Below the pieces are notes generated by a model. That model saw only the letters and a list, made by a program, of their open reading frames with translations, was not told the origin of the DNA and did not search any database. A DNA stretch of 64,000 nt, from positions 363,147,704-363,211,703 of the forward strand of contig CM062297.1 in NCBI GenBank assembly GCA_031216915.1, given 5' to 3'. Made by a program: the position numbers and the translations under genes. How positions within the stretch are numbered: the first letter of the stretch is position 1; every line of letters starts with the position of its first letter. Shown in pieces: positions 1 to 10,789 of the stretch. Source of the stretch: Pictodentalium vernedei (lineage: Eukaryota; Mollusca; Scaphopoda; Dentaliida; Dentaliidae).

Positions 1-152
1 ACCTAATGTAATCTGTATTTTGATTGTTTAATCATATATCTGATACTAAAAATATACCTCTATTTTACATGGCCTTAGTTTCAACATATGCCCTATGTTT
101 AGAATTTCACCCCGTGCAATAGTGCGAAACTGTAGAGCGGAACCTTAAAGAG
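1..152. repeat. Direct repeat, left copy
   Basis: Bases 34-152 recur at 5188-5303 in the same orientation (TGATACTAAAAATATA through GTGCGAAACTGTAGAGCGGA). The start of the unit (CCTAATGTAATC at 2) recurs at 1475, just before the Tc1 insertion. The right copy was therefore a single unit before the transposon landed in it. The unit end (CTGTAGAGCGGAACCTTAAA) also occurs inverted at 938-961, suggesting an older repeat element about 0.83 kb long. Confidence 0.7.
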
Positions 153-1490
153 AAAACAAGAGTGATCTCCCCTTGGATTTCACTCGGGCAAAAGAATCTG
201 GAGTCTATCCTGAGTTGAATAAACAAAAACCACAAGTTCTATTTTCAACCAATAAAAAGATACAGCATGTCCTTTCTGACTGCCGAATAGCTTTTGCGTC
301 CAGTTTTTGCCTGATTTTCACAACCACACCATACCACCTCAACCCTCACATTTCTCTGAGTCACTTCAGAGAGCATTTTTGTTATTACCACCAGCCACAT
401 TGACTACCCAGGTCCCGTCAAAACCACTGTTAAATACAATCAAAATGTAAAACAATAAGCGGTATTAACCATTGCTTTGGGGGGGGGGGGGGATGATCTC
501 CAGATATGAAAGCGTAAACAGCTTAACGGACGGATGACACACAGACATGACACCAATGACCAAAATGAAAACGTAGACACCATGACTGCAATTCTCTGGT
601 CTACAATAACAACCAGGCTGTTCATAACTACATACATTTGTCAGTAATACAAGGCTCGGTGTTTAGGAAAGGCAGCGCTCTACCTTAATGTTTTCGAAAT
701 CTTGACGAAAATTCAAAACAGTTGCGAAATTAGGCTACCTCAATAAATTTCTCCAAATTTCCACTTATTTCCTTCCAGTTGTGCTGAGATATCACTGACA
801 CTTGATGAATGTTAACTACCACTAACAATTGCACACAAACCAGAAATAATGAAACATTTTTTCAAAAATGGTGTATTTATAGCTCAAACACAAATAAGGA
901 ACTTCCTGGTTCAAGAATTGACACTGACGGCAGAATGCTCTTTAAGTTCCGCTCCACAGTTTTCAGGCATTTCCAAAAATGACATGCCATACACTCTCTT
1001 CAAATGAAAATATTCTGTAACTTAGTTATCTAACCCATAATATGTATTACATTTCCCAAATCCACAAAAAACATGAAACACTATCTGACTAAGTAGAAAT
1101 AAACAATCTGAATGTGGGTGGAATAATTTATTGTCAAAGGCAAGACTTCATCCTGAAAATTGCATGAAAAAATGCCAAAACCAGTCATTTTCAGCCACCC
1201 AGCAGCCCCAAAAGCAGAATTTTCCCCACCAACGCCACCTACCTACACTGGGGCAGAGCATCCCCTGTTTCTAAAATGCAAAAAAAAATTTATATGTTTC
1301 CGTTTCATTTTTTAGTTACCTGTCTGTTAACAAACCCCGCGTGTAAAAATTACATTTGAAAAAGTAGCCAATTTTTGGAAGCCACTGTTTCCCATAATTC
1401 ATCTGGTAATTTACCCCTATGTATCAGACTCCAACTTTGGGATCAAAACTTCAACTGCTCTTGTCCAACAAAAAGCCTAATGTAATCATA
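153..1490. other. Non-coding stretch, no gene seen
   Basis: There are short open frames only, none resembling a known protein. It contains a G13 run at 480-492 and an inverted copy of the repeat end at 938-961. Several tracts repeat the motif of flanking unit ends. Nothing else was recognised. Confidence 0.5.
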
Positions 1491-1914
1491 TACTACTCAA
1501 AGTGTTCTAAGCACCAAGTATATCCAACTACCTGTTTTGCGTTTTAGTTGAAATATTGTAATAAAAAATGTATATATTTTTTTATTTATTTATATCTTTA
1601 ATGATATAAGTACAGAAATTAAGATATTAGTTATGTTTGACATTATTTTTTTAGCTTTTGAATACGATAACCATGGATATTATTGGTAAAAGAGGAAATT
1701 TTTCAATTTGCCAAAAAGTTGACGGAGCGAACTGGTATGGGTTCAGTATCGAGTATGAGACCCATTACTGTTAATTACAGCTTGACAACGCCTTCTCATG
1801 CTCCCAATCAGGTTTCAGGTGGTCGTTTGTGGGATATTGTTCCATTCTTGGACAAGTATGGCACCAAGCTCCTGGACACTTCTTGCTGGACTGAACGGGC
1901 TGAAAATGGGGTAA

Positions 1915-4140
1915 TACTTTTTGCCGGTAAAAAGGACGGTATCCGGTAAAAAGGACGGTAAGTGTATAAAAACTACGTTTTAAAGTACTAAATGTACCTC
2001 TGAATGTGTGAAAAGTGATTATTTGAGGAAGCTTACGCAATAATAAATATATAGAAGGAAGATTGAGTATTGTTTGTTTTATTGTAGACTATTTTCAAGA
2101 CAAAATAGATCATTTCGCCTTCGACACTGATCGACACGCCATTTTGTGCAAGGAAAACAACGAGTTAGCTGAGGTGCACGACGGGGTGAATATTATCATA
2201 CTTGCTCGACGGAGGTGTAGCCAATTTTAGATGTTTCTGTTCACTTCGAGGGGACTTAACAGAAAGTTTTTGGGGGAGAGAAACAATTTATAATTTGAAA
2301 ATAGTCTACAATAAAACAAACAATACTAAATCTTCGTTTTATATTGCGCACGCTTCATTAAATTGTCACTTCACGCTTTCAGAGGTACAGTTAGTACTTT
2401 AAAACAGTTTTTATACGCTTAGCGTCCTTTTTACCGGCAAAAAGTTGTGTTCAAGCTTTTTTTTTAAACGGGGGGTCATATTTTATTTTCAGTTAGCATT
2501 TCGCCAAACACATGCCGAGGTGATAATAAATATTAAAACCAACCATACATCAGTAGATACTAGTTCCAGATTCCTGTAAGTCTCACCTCAGTGATACCCA
2601 CATGAGCCTATTGAGATTAGGGCCCCTTGTGCTCACTCAACCAATCCCTATGTGTATTGAGATTAGGGCCCCTTGTGCTCACTCAACCAATCCCTATGTG
2701 TGAGCTCACAGTGGTGGGCCCGGAGGGGGGAGGGGGCTGAGGGGCCCCAAATGGAAACCGTAACTTACTGTTTTTAACCCCCACGTTTCCTCAGGAGGCA
2801 CCAACATCGATCTCAGAGCTTCAGAATTTGAAGAAAAAAATTATCCGGAAAAGGGCTCACAACCGTGGGAGGGAATACGCCCAATTCCATAGTTGAAGCC
2901 ATTGAAATATACCAGTGTAATGTCGATCCTGTCTCCCTCCCCCCACCATTTTGAAAATATGGGAAATGGATTATATATCTAGCGGGGCGTAACCAGGATT
3001 CTGTAACGGGGGGGGGGGGGGGGGCACTCATGATATTTGGAAGGTCGTTGTGGGGTCCCCCGGGCCTAACTAGGGCTAGACCTTCCCAGAAACAAATTAT
3101 CGTAAACAATTCATTAGTTATTAATTCCAATCGGGGGGGGGGGGGGGGCGGCAAACCCCACAACGACCTTCCAAATATCATGATTGCCCCCTCCCAAAAC
3201 ATAGCTACGCCCCCCCCCCCCCCCCATTTTAGAATCCTGGCAACGCCCCTACTAGATAAAAAAATCCATTTCATATTTTCGAAAGGGGGGGGGGGGACTA
3301 GATCGATATAACACTTGAACTATTGAATTGTGCGTCGTATTCCCTCCCACGATTATGAGCCCTTCCTAGGATATTTTTCTTCTTCAAATTCTGAATCTCT
3401 GAGATCGAATCTGGTGCCTCCTGGGGAAACGTGGGGTTAAAAACAGTTAATTATGGTTTGCATTTGGGGACCCTCAGACACCGCTCCGGGCCCACCACTG
3501 GGAGGTCACACATAGGGATTGGTGGAGTGAGAACAAGGCGCTCCAGTCTTAATAGGCGCCTGTGAGTATCATTGGGGTAGGACATACAGGAATCGAGAAC
3601 TAGTATCCACTGATGTGTGGTTGGTTTTAATATTTATTATCACCTCGGCATGTGTTTGGCGAAACGCTAACTGAAAATAAGTTATGAAGCCCCCGGGCCG
3701 TTAAAAAAAATAGCTAGAACACAACTTTTTGCCGGTAAAAAGGACGGCAAGTGTATAAAACTATGTTTTAAAGTGCTAAATGTACAGCTGAATGTGTGAA
3801 AAGTGCCAATTTAATGAAGCGTACGCAATAATAAATATATATAACGAAGATTATGTATTGTTTGTTTTATTGTAGACTATTTTCAAATTATAAATGTTTT
3901 TTCTCCCCAAACCTTTCTGTTAAATCCCCTCGTAGTGAACAGGAACATCTAAATGTTACGCACACGAATTAGTTACACCTCCGTCGAGCAGGTATGATAA
4001 TATTCACCCCGTCGTGCATCTCATCGAATTCGTTGTTTTCCTTGCACAAAATGGCGTGTCGATTAGTGTCGATGGCGAAATGATCTATTTTGTCTTGAAA
4101 ATAGTCTACAATAAAACAAACAATACTTAATCTTCCTTCA
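1915..4140. repeat. 2.2-kb palindromic (foldback) insertion in the Tc1 transposase
   Basis: The left arm 2053-3056 and right arm 3153-4141 are imperfect inverse copies, about 1 kb each, with a loop of about 96 bp. For example, GATGATAATAAATATT-type text at 2519 matches its inverse at 3640, and the ends GAAGGAAGATT and AATCTTCCTTC mirror each other. A further unit (TTGCCGGTAAAAAGGACGG and following 130 bp) occurs at about 1920, inverted near 2440 and again at 3725, so smaller inverted units are nested in the large one. No coding frame spans it. Confidence 0.8.
2980..3258. mobile_element. hAT-like MITE at centre of the palindrome
   Basis: The ends CTAGCGGGGCGTAACCAGGA and its near inverse TCCTGGCAACGCCCCTACTA face each other. 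Inside them are long G runs and C runs (about 3007-3024, 3134-3148, 3211-3225). Ends of the type GGCGTAGCCAGGATT with a poly-G run are common in non-autonomous hAT elements. No target duplication can be named because the surrounding palindrome continues past both ends. Confidence 0.4.
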
Positions 4141-5187
4141 TGGGCAACGTGAGGACGGGCATTATCGTCCATCAGGATGAATCTATCACCCACTGCACAT
4201 GCATACAATCTGACGTGGACATCCAGGATCTCATCAATATACCGCTGTGCAGTCAATGTACCACGCTCAAGGACACATGGGTTTGTACGTCCATCCCTGC
4301 TGACTCTGCCCCAGACCGTGATTGACCCTCCACCATAGCAGTCATGCTCAGCAATGTTGGCTGCATGGAATCGCTCTCCTGGTCTTCTCCATACCCTAGA
4401 ATGCCTATCTTTGTGTTGTAGGCAGTACCTTGACTCATCTGTAAAAAGGACAGATCGCCAATCTTCTCTGGTCCATCCAACGTGGTCCATGGCCCATTCA
4501 TATCGTGCCTGGTGGTGGTTCTGGGACAGCGGAATGCGAATACATGGTCTTCTCGATCGGAGACCACATTCGTGCAACCTTGCCCGGATAGTCTGCGTCG
4601 AAACATATATCCCGATGCATTCTGAAGGTCACTGCGAAGCTGGGTTGCTTTGGCAAAGCGGTTCCTACGAGCCTGAATGATCAAAAACCGGTCTTCGGCT
4701 GCAGATGTTGCCCTGTCTCTGCCACCACCATGCCGTCTTACTGGTGTGCCATACTGGTGAAATCTTGCCCAGCCTCTGGTGATCACCGTATGGTGCACAC
4801 CAAGGGCTTCAGCAGCCTGACGATGGGTAGCCCCTTGCTCCACCATCCCCACAGCCCGCCACATTTCTGCTTCAGACAAATGTCTTCTTACATTTGCATT
4901 TGCCATATTCAATCATTAAATCACAAGGGCTTGTGTTGAAATGAAGACTGAATACCTCCACATGTCATGTACACGTAGACAGTGCATGAAAACATCATGA
5001 AAATCAAGGGGTACGTGCTTTTCATGACTATCACGAAAAGTCTGCATGACAAGAGAGCTAATGAAAACACTGGGGACCATCTCAACACATTCCTCAATCA
5101 TATCCACCAAACATATCGCAAATATGTCACAAGAAAGTTTCACAATGATGTGTCAAATATTTGGTGCTTAGCAAACTTTGAGTAGTA

Positions 5188-5303
5188 TATATCTGATACT
5201 AAAAATATATCTCTATTTTGCATGGCCTTAGTTTCAACATATGCCCTATGTTTAGAATTTTACACTTGTGCAATAGTGCGAAACTGCAGAGCGGAACCTA
5301 AAG
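5188..5303. repeat. Direct repeat, right copy (split by Tc1)
   Basis: This is about 93 percent identical by eye to 34-152. Its 5' part is at 1475-1492 on the other side of the Tc1/mariner element. Confidence 0.75.
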
Positions 5304-5639
5304 CGTCATTTTCCAACCTATTCCCTTAATTGTATGGCGGAACAACATTTTTATTAGTCCATACCCTTAATTATCTGCATTTAGTAACAGCATTGAATAA
5401 CGACCTAAATAACCATTTAGTCCCTTTAGTTTCCCCTAATTTCAATGCGGAACTATATTTTTGTAAGTTCCTATGCTTTATGGTCTATATTTAATAAGTT
5501 CATTAACTGACTCTCTAACTTAGTCCCTCGTCCGTTTCAGTGGTTTTGAGTGGCCTTGGGGCGATTGTCGTGTCCTTATGGATAATTAGATTTACTTTTA
5601 TTCAATCGAGCGCACCTTCCCAAAACACCCTGTCCCATT

Positions 5640-5870
5640 GTAGGCCAATGGGTCACATAGCAACCATGTGCTACCATAGAAGCCAAGATGGCGGCCTCCA
5701 GTATACAAAAATGGCCGACGGAAACACATATCACCCAAACAATATGCGCCGTGCATGCCGCACTATGACCACATATCATTATGGAGATGACGTCACAAGA
5801 TGACTATTCATGTGGGTTACCATAACAACCAAACATGACGTCACTAGGTCACATGACTATGACGTCACTT
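5640..5870. promoter_or_regulatory. Candidate promoter-like cluster: CCAAT, YY1, X-box-like and three CREs
   Basis: Perfect TGACGTCA palindromes occur at 5788-5795, 5836-5843 and 5860-5867. AAGATGGCGGC, the YY1-type motif, is at 5685-5695. CCAAT is at 5645-5649 and a near X-box (GTTACCATAACAAC) at 5816-5829. Such clusters are typical of TATA-less promoters. No exon was recognised beside it, and the AAGATGGC text resembles that inside repeats at 55.6 kb, so it may be a transposon-borne promoter instead. Confidence 0.35.
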
Positions 5871-6027
5871 CCCCCTTTCACTCTCCCTCCAGCCAATATG
5901 GGCCGTTTCATCGATCTCTTACCACCAATATCCATTATAATGATGTTAAATGCCAAACATGAAAGCATTTGGACCAGAGGTTTGTAAGACAAGAGGTTTT
6001 CAACGCCTTCTCTGTTACACTGAAGTA

Positions 6028-6249
6028 TTCAATTCTAGGTGCACCATGATACCTCTAAATATGACCCCAGATACTAGATTTAAAGAAACCTGTATATTAT
6101 ACTTCCAAGTATGTCATATATTTAACACAGAAACAGTGTTCAATTCTAGGTGCACCATGATACCTCTAAATATGACCCCAGATACTAGATTTAAAGAAAC
6201 CTGTATATTATACTTCCAAGTATGTCATATATTTAACACAGAAACAGCT
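6028..6249. repeat. 111-bp tandem duplication
   Basis: Two head-to-tail copies (6028-6138, 6139-6249) begin TTCAATTCTAGGTGCACC and are nearly identical. The period is a multiple of three, so it keeps one frame open, but the translation resembles nothing known. Confidence 0.9.
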
Positions 6250-6349
6250 GAAGAAGTAGTTTGGGAAAAAATAATTTTTAAATGTTTTTTTCCAATACTC
6301 ACGACAATGGTGGAATCGTAAAGAGGGTGGGAGTTGGCCAGACAAACAA

Positions 6350-6450
6350 TGCACCCAAGATGTGGACAGATGGATGGATGGACAGACAGAAGGACAGACA
6401 GATGGACAGACAGACGAATGGACAGGGGTAAAACAATATGCCCCCAACTA
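6350..6450. repeat. GATG/GACA simple repeat, element tail
   Basis: GATGGATGGACAGACAG-type repeats are followed by GGGGTAAAACAATATGCCCC. The same kind of tail closes other tandem-repeat or hairpin elements in this window (28660, 33950, 58900). Confidence 0.6.
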
Positions 6451-6696
6451 TTCATCACCAGGGCATAAAAATATTCATTACTGTGTCGTGTTACATTTGG
6501 TGTGTGTGGGGGTTGGGCAATGAAACCCTTAAGTAAGACCCTGCCGTTTGTTTTGAACAAACGTATAAATCATCCTCACAAAGGTGTTATAGCATGAATT
6601 AATTTTGTCAATATTAGTTAAGACACTGCATAACCATTACCCAATGCACACAGTATCAAAATTTATTATTTTAAATATTATTTTTTTCAAATTTAA

Positions 6697-6791
6697 ACAA
6701 GGTGCAATGCTACTCGTATTCCCCACCAAGGGGTTTTTAATTTGAAGGGTTTCTATGTAGAAAAAAGTGGGAAATGGCCCATAACTCTAGA
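6697..6791. repeat. Left half of a repeat interrupted by the 3.6-kb element
   Basis: AAGGTGCAATGC to CCATAACTCTAG matches 32,440-32,510. The rest of the same repeat continues at 10,429-10,560 (GACAAAACCTGTTACTTGTG), and the uninterrupted relative lies at 32,436-32,645. Confidence 0.75.
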
Positions 6792-9700
6792 AAATGAAAG
6801 TGTCAATGACACTGTAGCTTAACTTGTGTGTTGTGTTTGATGAAAAGGATAATGTTCAATGTTTATGAAAGGATTATGAAATAAGACAAGAATTGTGATA
6901 ATTGGGAATATGTTCATTTCTGTTCCCTGTATGCTATGTTTATGATAAAAATAATATGAGGTGTACTCTGTACTAAAGAGCTGAGGGGTGGGTTAATATG
7001 ACCTCACAGTTAATGTATGTGGCCCTCACAGTTAATGTATATCAACAAAAGTTACCAAGTTACAGAGAAATTATTCCAAAACGAGTCATCCTATCAAGTT
7101 ACATTAAAATCCCTTCATAAATATGGCCTGTAGACTGTGCTAAAGGTTTTCGGGCTTCGGGCCCCTGTAGCCGTCAGTTTCCCAATTGCGTCTAAAGGGG
7201 ACGTTTTCATCTAAACATTATATGAAGTCAACCTACCAAGTTACAATGAAATCCCTTAATAAATATGACCTGTAGACTGTGCTAAAGGTTTTTGGGCTTT
7301 GGGCTCTGGCAGCCATCATGGTTGCATGATCGCAACCAAAAGGGGACATTCTCATCTGGGCATCATCTGGAGTGATCCTACAAAGTTACAATGAAATCCC
7401 TTCATAAATATGACCTGTAGACTGTGCTCAAGGTTTTCGGGCTTCGGGCCACTGTAGCCGTCAGTTTCCCAATTGCGTCCAAAGGGGACGTTCTCATCTA
7501 GACATTACATGAAGTCAACCTACCAAGTTACATTGAAATCACTTCATAAATATGATCTGAAGACTGTGCTAAAGGTTTTCGGGCTTTAGGATTGGGCAGC
7601 CACCATGGTTGAATGATCGCAACCAAAAGGGGACATTCTCATCTGGACATCATCTGGAGAGATCCTATGAAGTTACAATAAAATCCCTTCATAAATATGA
7701 CCTGCAGACTGTGCTCAAGATATTCGGGCTTCAGGTACCTGTAGCCATCACAGTTGACCAACCATGATCAAAAGGGGATGTCATCATCTAGGCATTATAT
7801 GGAGTAAACCTAACAAGTTACAATGAAATCCTTCCATAAATACGACCTACAGACATGCTAAAGGTTTTTGGGCTCGGGCAGCCATCAAGGCTGAATGGTC
7901 GTGACCAAAAGGGGACGTTCTCATTTGGACACTATTTGGAGTCATCCTACCAAGCTACAATGAAATCCCTTCATAATTATGACCTGTAGACTGTTCTAAA
8001 GGTTTTCGGGCTTTGGGCCCCTGAAGCCGTCACAGTTGCCCAATCGTGTCCAAAAGGGGACGTTCTCATCTAGACAATATATGAAGTCAACCTACCAAGT
8101 TACAATGAAATCACTTCATAAATATGACCTGTAGACTGTGCTAAAGGTTTTCGGGCTTCGGGCACCTGTAGCCACCACAGTTGACCAATCACGACCAAAG
8201 GCATTATATGGAGTCAACCTAACAAGTTACAATGAAATCCTTCCATAAATACGACCTACAGACATGCTAAAGGTTTTTGGGCTCGGGCAGCCATCATGGT
8301 TGAATGATCGCAACCAAAGGAGACAATCTCATCTGGGCATCATCTGGAGTGATCCTGCGAAGTTACAATGAAATCCCTTCATAAATATGACCTGTAGACT
8401 GTGCTCAAAGTTTTCGGGCTTCGGGCACCTGTAGCCACCACAGTTGACCAATCACGACCAAAAGGGGATGTCATCATCTAGGCATTATATGGAGTCAACC
8501 TAACAGGTTACAATGAAATCCTTCTATAAATATAACCTTTTGCCTATGCTAAAGGTTTTTGGGCTCGGGCACCCATCAAGGCTGAATGATCACGACCAAA
8601 ATTGGCCGTTCCCATCTAGACATTATTTGGAGTCATCCTACCAAGTTACAATGGAATCCCTTCATAAATATGACCTGTAGACTGTGCTAAAGGTTTTCGG
8701 GCTTCGGGGACCTTTAGCCGTCAAAGTTGCCCAATCATGTCCAAAAGGGGACATTCTCACCTAGACATTATATGAAGTCAACCTACCAAGTTACAATTAA
8801 ATCCCTTCATAAATATGACCTGTAGACTGTGCTTAAGATTTTCGGGCTTCGGGCTCAAGCAACCATCATGGTTGAATGATCGCAACCAAAGGGGACAATC
8901 TCATCTGGGCATCATCTGGAGTGATCCTACGAAGTTACAATGAAATCCCTTCATAAATATGACCTGTAGACTGTGCTCACGGTTTTCGGGCTTCGGGAAC
9001 TTGTAGCCATCACAGCTGACCAATCACGACCAAAAGGGGATGTCATCATCTAGGCATTATATGGAGTCAACCTAATAGGTTACAATGAAATCCTTCCATA
9101 AATATGACCTTTTACCTATGCGAAAGGTTTTTGGGCTCGGGCACCCATCAAGGCTGAATGATCGCGATCAAAATGGGACGTTCTCTTCTAGACATTATTT
9201 GGAGTCATCCTACCAAGTTACAATGAAATCCCCTCATAAATTTGACCTGTAGACTGTGCTAAAGGTTTTCGGGCCGCAGGAACCTTTAGCCGTCACAGTT
9301 GCCCAATCATGTCCAAAAGGGGACGTTCTCATCTAGACATTATATGAAGTTAACCTACCAAGTTACAATGTTTGTTTGTTTGTTTGTTGGTGGTTAACGT
9401 CACATATTTATGCAGCATGGCTAATCGTGACACAACATGGAGATGAAGTCAAGTTTAGTTAATCATTGATCTACATGTTGCCCATTTTAGAGGACTTTCA
9501 CCCCAAGCATTGGTGACTGGGTCCTATTTTACTAGTAAAGACCAAGTTACAATGAAATCCTTTCATAAATATGACCTGTAGACTGTGCTAAAGGTTTTTC
9601 GGTCTTCGGACTTGGGCAGCCATCATGGCTGAATGATCGCAACCATAGGGGACATTCTCATCTGGGCATCATCTGGAGTGATCCTAAGAAGTTACAATGA

Positions 9701-10428
9701 AATCCCTTCATAAATATGACCTCTAGACTGTGCTAAAGGTTTTTGGGCTTCGGGGCCTGTAGCCGTCACAGTTTGCCCAATCACGTCCAAAAGGGGACTT
9801 TCTCATCTAGACATTGTATGAAGTCAACCCACCAAGTTACAATGAAATTCCTCAATAAATATGACCTGTAGACTGTGCTAAAGGTTTTTGGGTTTTGGGC
9901 TTGGGCAGTCGTCACGGTTGGCAGATCATGCCCAAATGGAGAAATTCTCATCTAGACATCATAAGGAGTCATCCTACTAAGTTACAATGAAATCCCTCCA
10001 CATTAAACATGACCTGCAGACTATGCTAAAAGTTTTTGGGTTTCAGGCTTGGGCAGCCATCACGGTTGATAGATCGTGCCCAAAAGGGGACATTCTCATC
10101 TAGGCATCATACAGAGGCACCCTACCAAGTTACAATGAAATCCCTTCATAAATACGACCTGTAGACTGTGCTAATGGTTTTCGGGTTTTGGGCTCGGGCA
10201 GCCATACCGGTTGCCCGATCATAACCAAAAGGGGACGTTCTCATCTAGACATGACCACAAACCTGCATATGAAATTTTGTGACAATCAGACAAGAACTGC
10301 GGGGTGTAGCCCGTGCTAAAGGAAAATGTGAACAGACATCACAGACTCACTCACAGACTCACAGACTAACAGATTTCCGCACGCGTGATGGCAATAGCTT
10401 ATCTTGACTATGTCAAGTTAAGCTAAAA
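6792..10428. mobile_element. Pearl/Helentron-like element with about 22 tandem monomers, copy 1
   Basis: A unique 5' block (6792-about 7050, starting AAATGAAAGTGTCAATGACA) is followed by monomers of about 143 bp, each opening AAGTTACAATGAAATCC. It ends in a unique 3' block closing with the hairpin AGCTTATCTTGAC-TAT-GTCAAGTTAAGCT and AAAA. The 5' block contains AGCTTAACTTG, the inverse of the 3' hairpin arm. The same blocks bound a second copy at 56,063-58,698. A central array, subterminal inverted repeat and 3' hairpin fit Helentron-derived (HINE/DINE-1) or bivalve 'pearl' elements. There is no coding capacity. Confidence 0.8.
9371..9540 (-). mobile_element. SINE (type S2) inserted in the tandem array
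   Basis: The (TTTG)n tail at the left shows minus orientation. The body (CATGGCTAATCGTGACAC ... GCATTGGTGACTGGGTCC) matches other S2 copies. It is flanked by a perfect 14-bp target duplication, ACCAAGTTACAATG (9357-9370 and 9541-9554), taken from the array monomer itself. Confidence 0.88.
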
Positions 10429-10560
10429 TGGACAAAACCTGTTACTTGTGAATATCCTTTCTCCCATGGTGGTCAGCATACCAAAGATCATTGAAATCCA
10501 GCATCCATTGACTGAGATATGAAGGTCCAAAGTTGTTATGGATGGACAGATGGATGGAGC
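10429..10560. repeat. Right half of the repeat interrupted by the 3.6-kb element
   Basis: It continues the unit seen at 6697-6791, ending with GGATGGACAGATGGATGG. It matches 32,525-32,645. Confidence 0.7.
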
Positions 10561-10611
10561 GACCCCATTTCTATATCCCCTGTAAACTTTGTTTTGGCGG
10601 TGGATAAAAAA

Positions 10612-10787
10612 AAATCAGCTAAACCATATTATGTGACCCCTCATTGGATCAAGCTCAGTGAGCTTGTTCCAATGAGGGTTCACATGATATGGTTTTGTTG
10701 AAATTTTGTGAAAAATCATTTGTTTTCAGCTGCAGAATAAGTATATTGCATAGGCAGATGATGTCGATTCATTAGGTAAAGGATTAA
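10612..10787. mobile_element. TTAA-2 hairpin MITE, 5' truncated
   Basis: The central palindrome runs CATATTATGTGACCCCTCAT to its inverse around AGCTCAGTGAGCT. It ends GGTAAAGGATTAA. Same family as 27117-27365 and 42360-42608. Confidence 0.65.
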
Positions 10788-10789
10788 AA

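Larger units (their letters stand above)
1743..4912 (-). pseudogene. Tc1/mariner transposase, frameshifted and split
   Basis: The N-terminal part (4912 leftward) has a helix-turn-helix head: HLSEAEMWRAVGMVEQGATH then RQAAEALGVHHTVITRGW. A 1-bp loss near 4611-4614 moves the frame to HECGLRSRRP, then WTREDWRSVLFTDESR and FILMDDNARPHVAHEG, giving the first two catalytic aspartates (TDES and DDN). Coding then stops at about 4140. The C-terminus lies 2.2 kb away at 1910-1743: SVQELGAILVQEWNNIP, an in-frame stop, then SMRRRCQAVINSNG and HTRY with a TGA. About 50 residues, including the third catalytic acidic residue, are missing at the insertion point. It cannot be active. Confidence 0.85.
1493..5185 (-). 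mobile_element. Tc1/mariner element, disrupted
   Basis: Terminal inverted repeats start CTACTCAAAGTGTTCTAAGC at 1493 and end as the inverse (GGTGCTTAGCAAACTTTGAG, TAG) at 5185. A TA dinucleotide lies on each side (1491-1492, 5186-5187), the Tc1/mariner target duplication. It holds one transposase remnant on the minus strand, split by a 2.2-kb palindromic insertion. The flanks join to recreate a sequence also seen uninterrupted at 31-60, so the empty site is visible in this window. Confidence 0.85.

Noticed and set aside
3030-3311. Plus-strand reading frame with glycine and proline runs
   Set aside because: It is translated from poly-G and poly-C runs at the centre of the palindrome; no protein character.
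34-5303. LTR retrotransposon or endogenous virus with 117-bp direct repeats
   Set aside because: The interior encodes only a Tc1 transposase; there is no gag, protease or reverse transcriptase, no primer-binding site, and the second repeat copy is itself split by the transposon.
6208-6560. Two overlapping minus-strand frames rich in Ser, Val, Cys and Pro
   Set aside because: They are translations of the GATG/GACA simple repeat.
7056-10230. CRISPR-like array
   Set aside because: Units of about 143 bp are repeated along their whole length, with no short repeats and unique spacers, and the genome is eukaryotic.
7056-10230. Centromeric satellite
   Set aside because: The array has unique conserved flanks that recur at 56-58.7 kb, so it belongs to a dispersed element rather than a satellite block.
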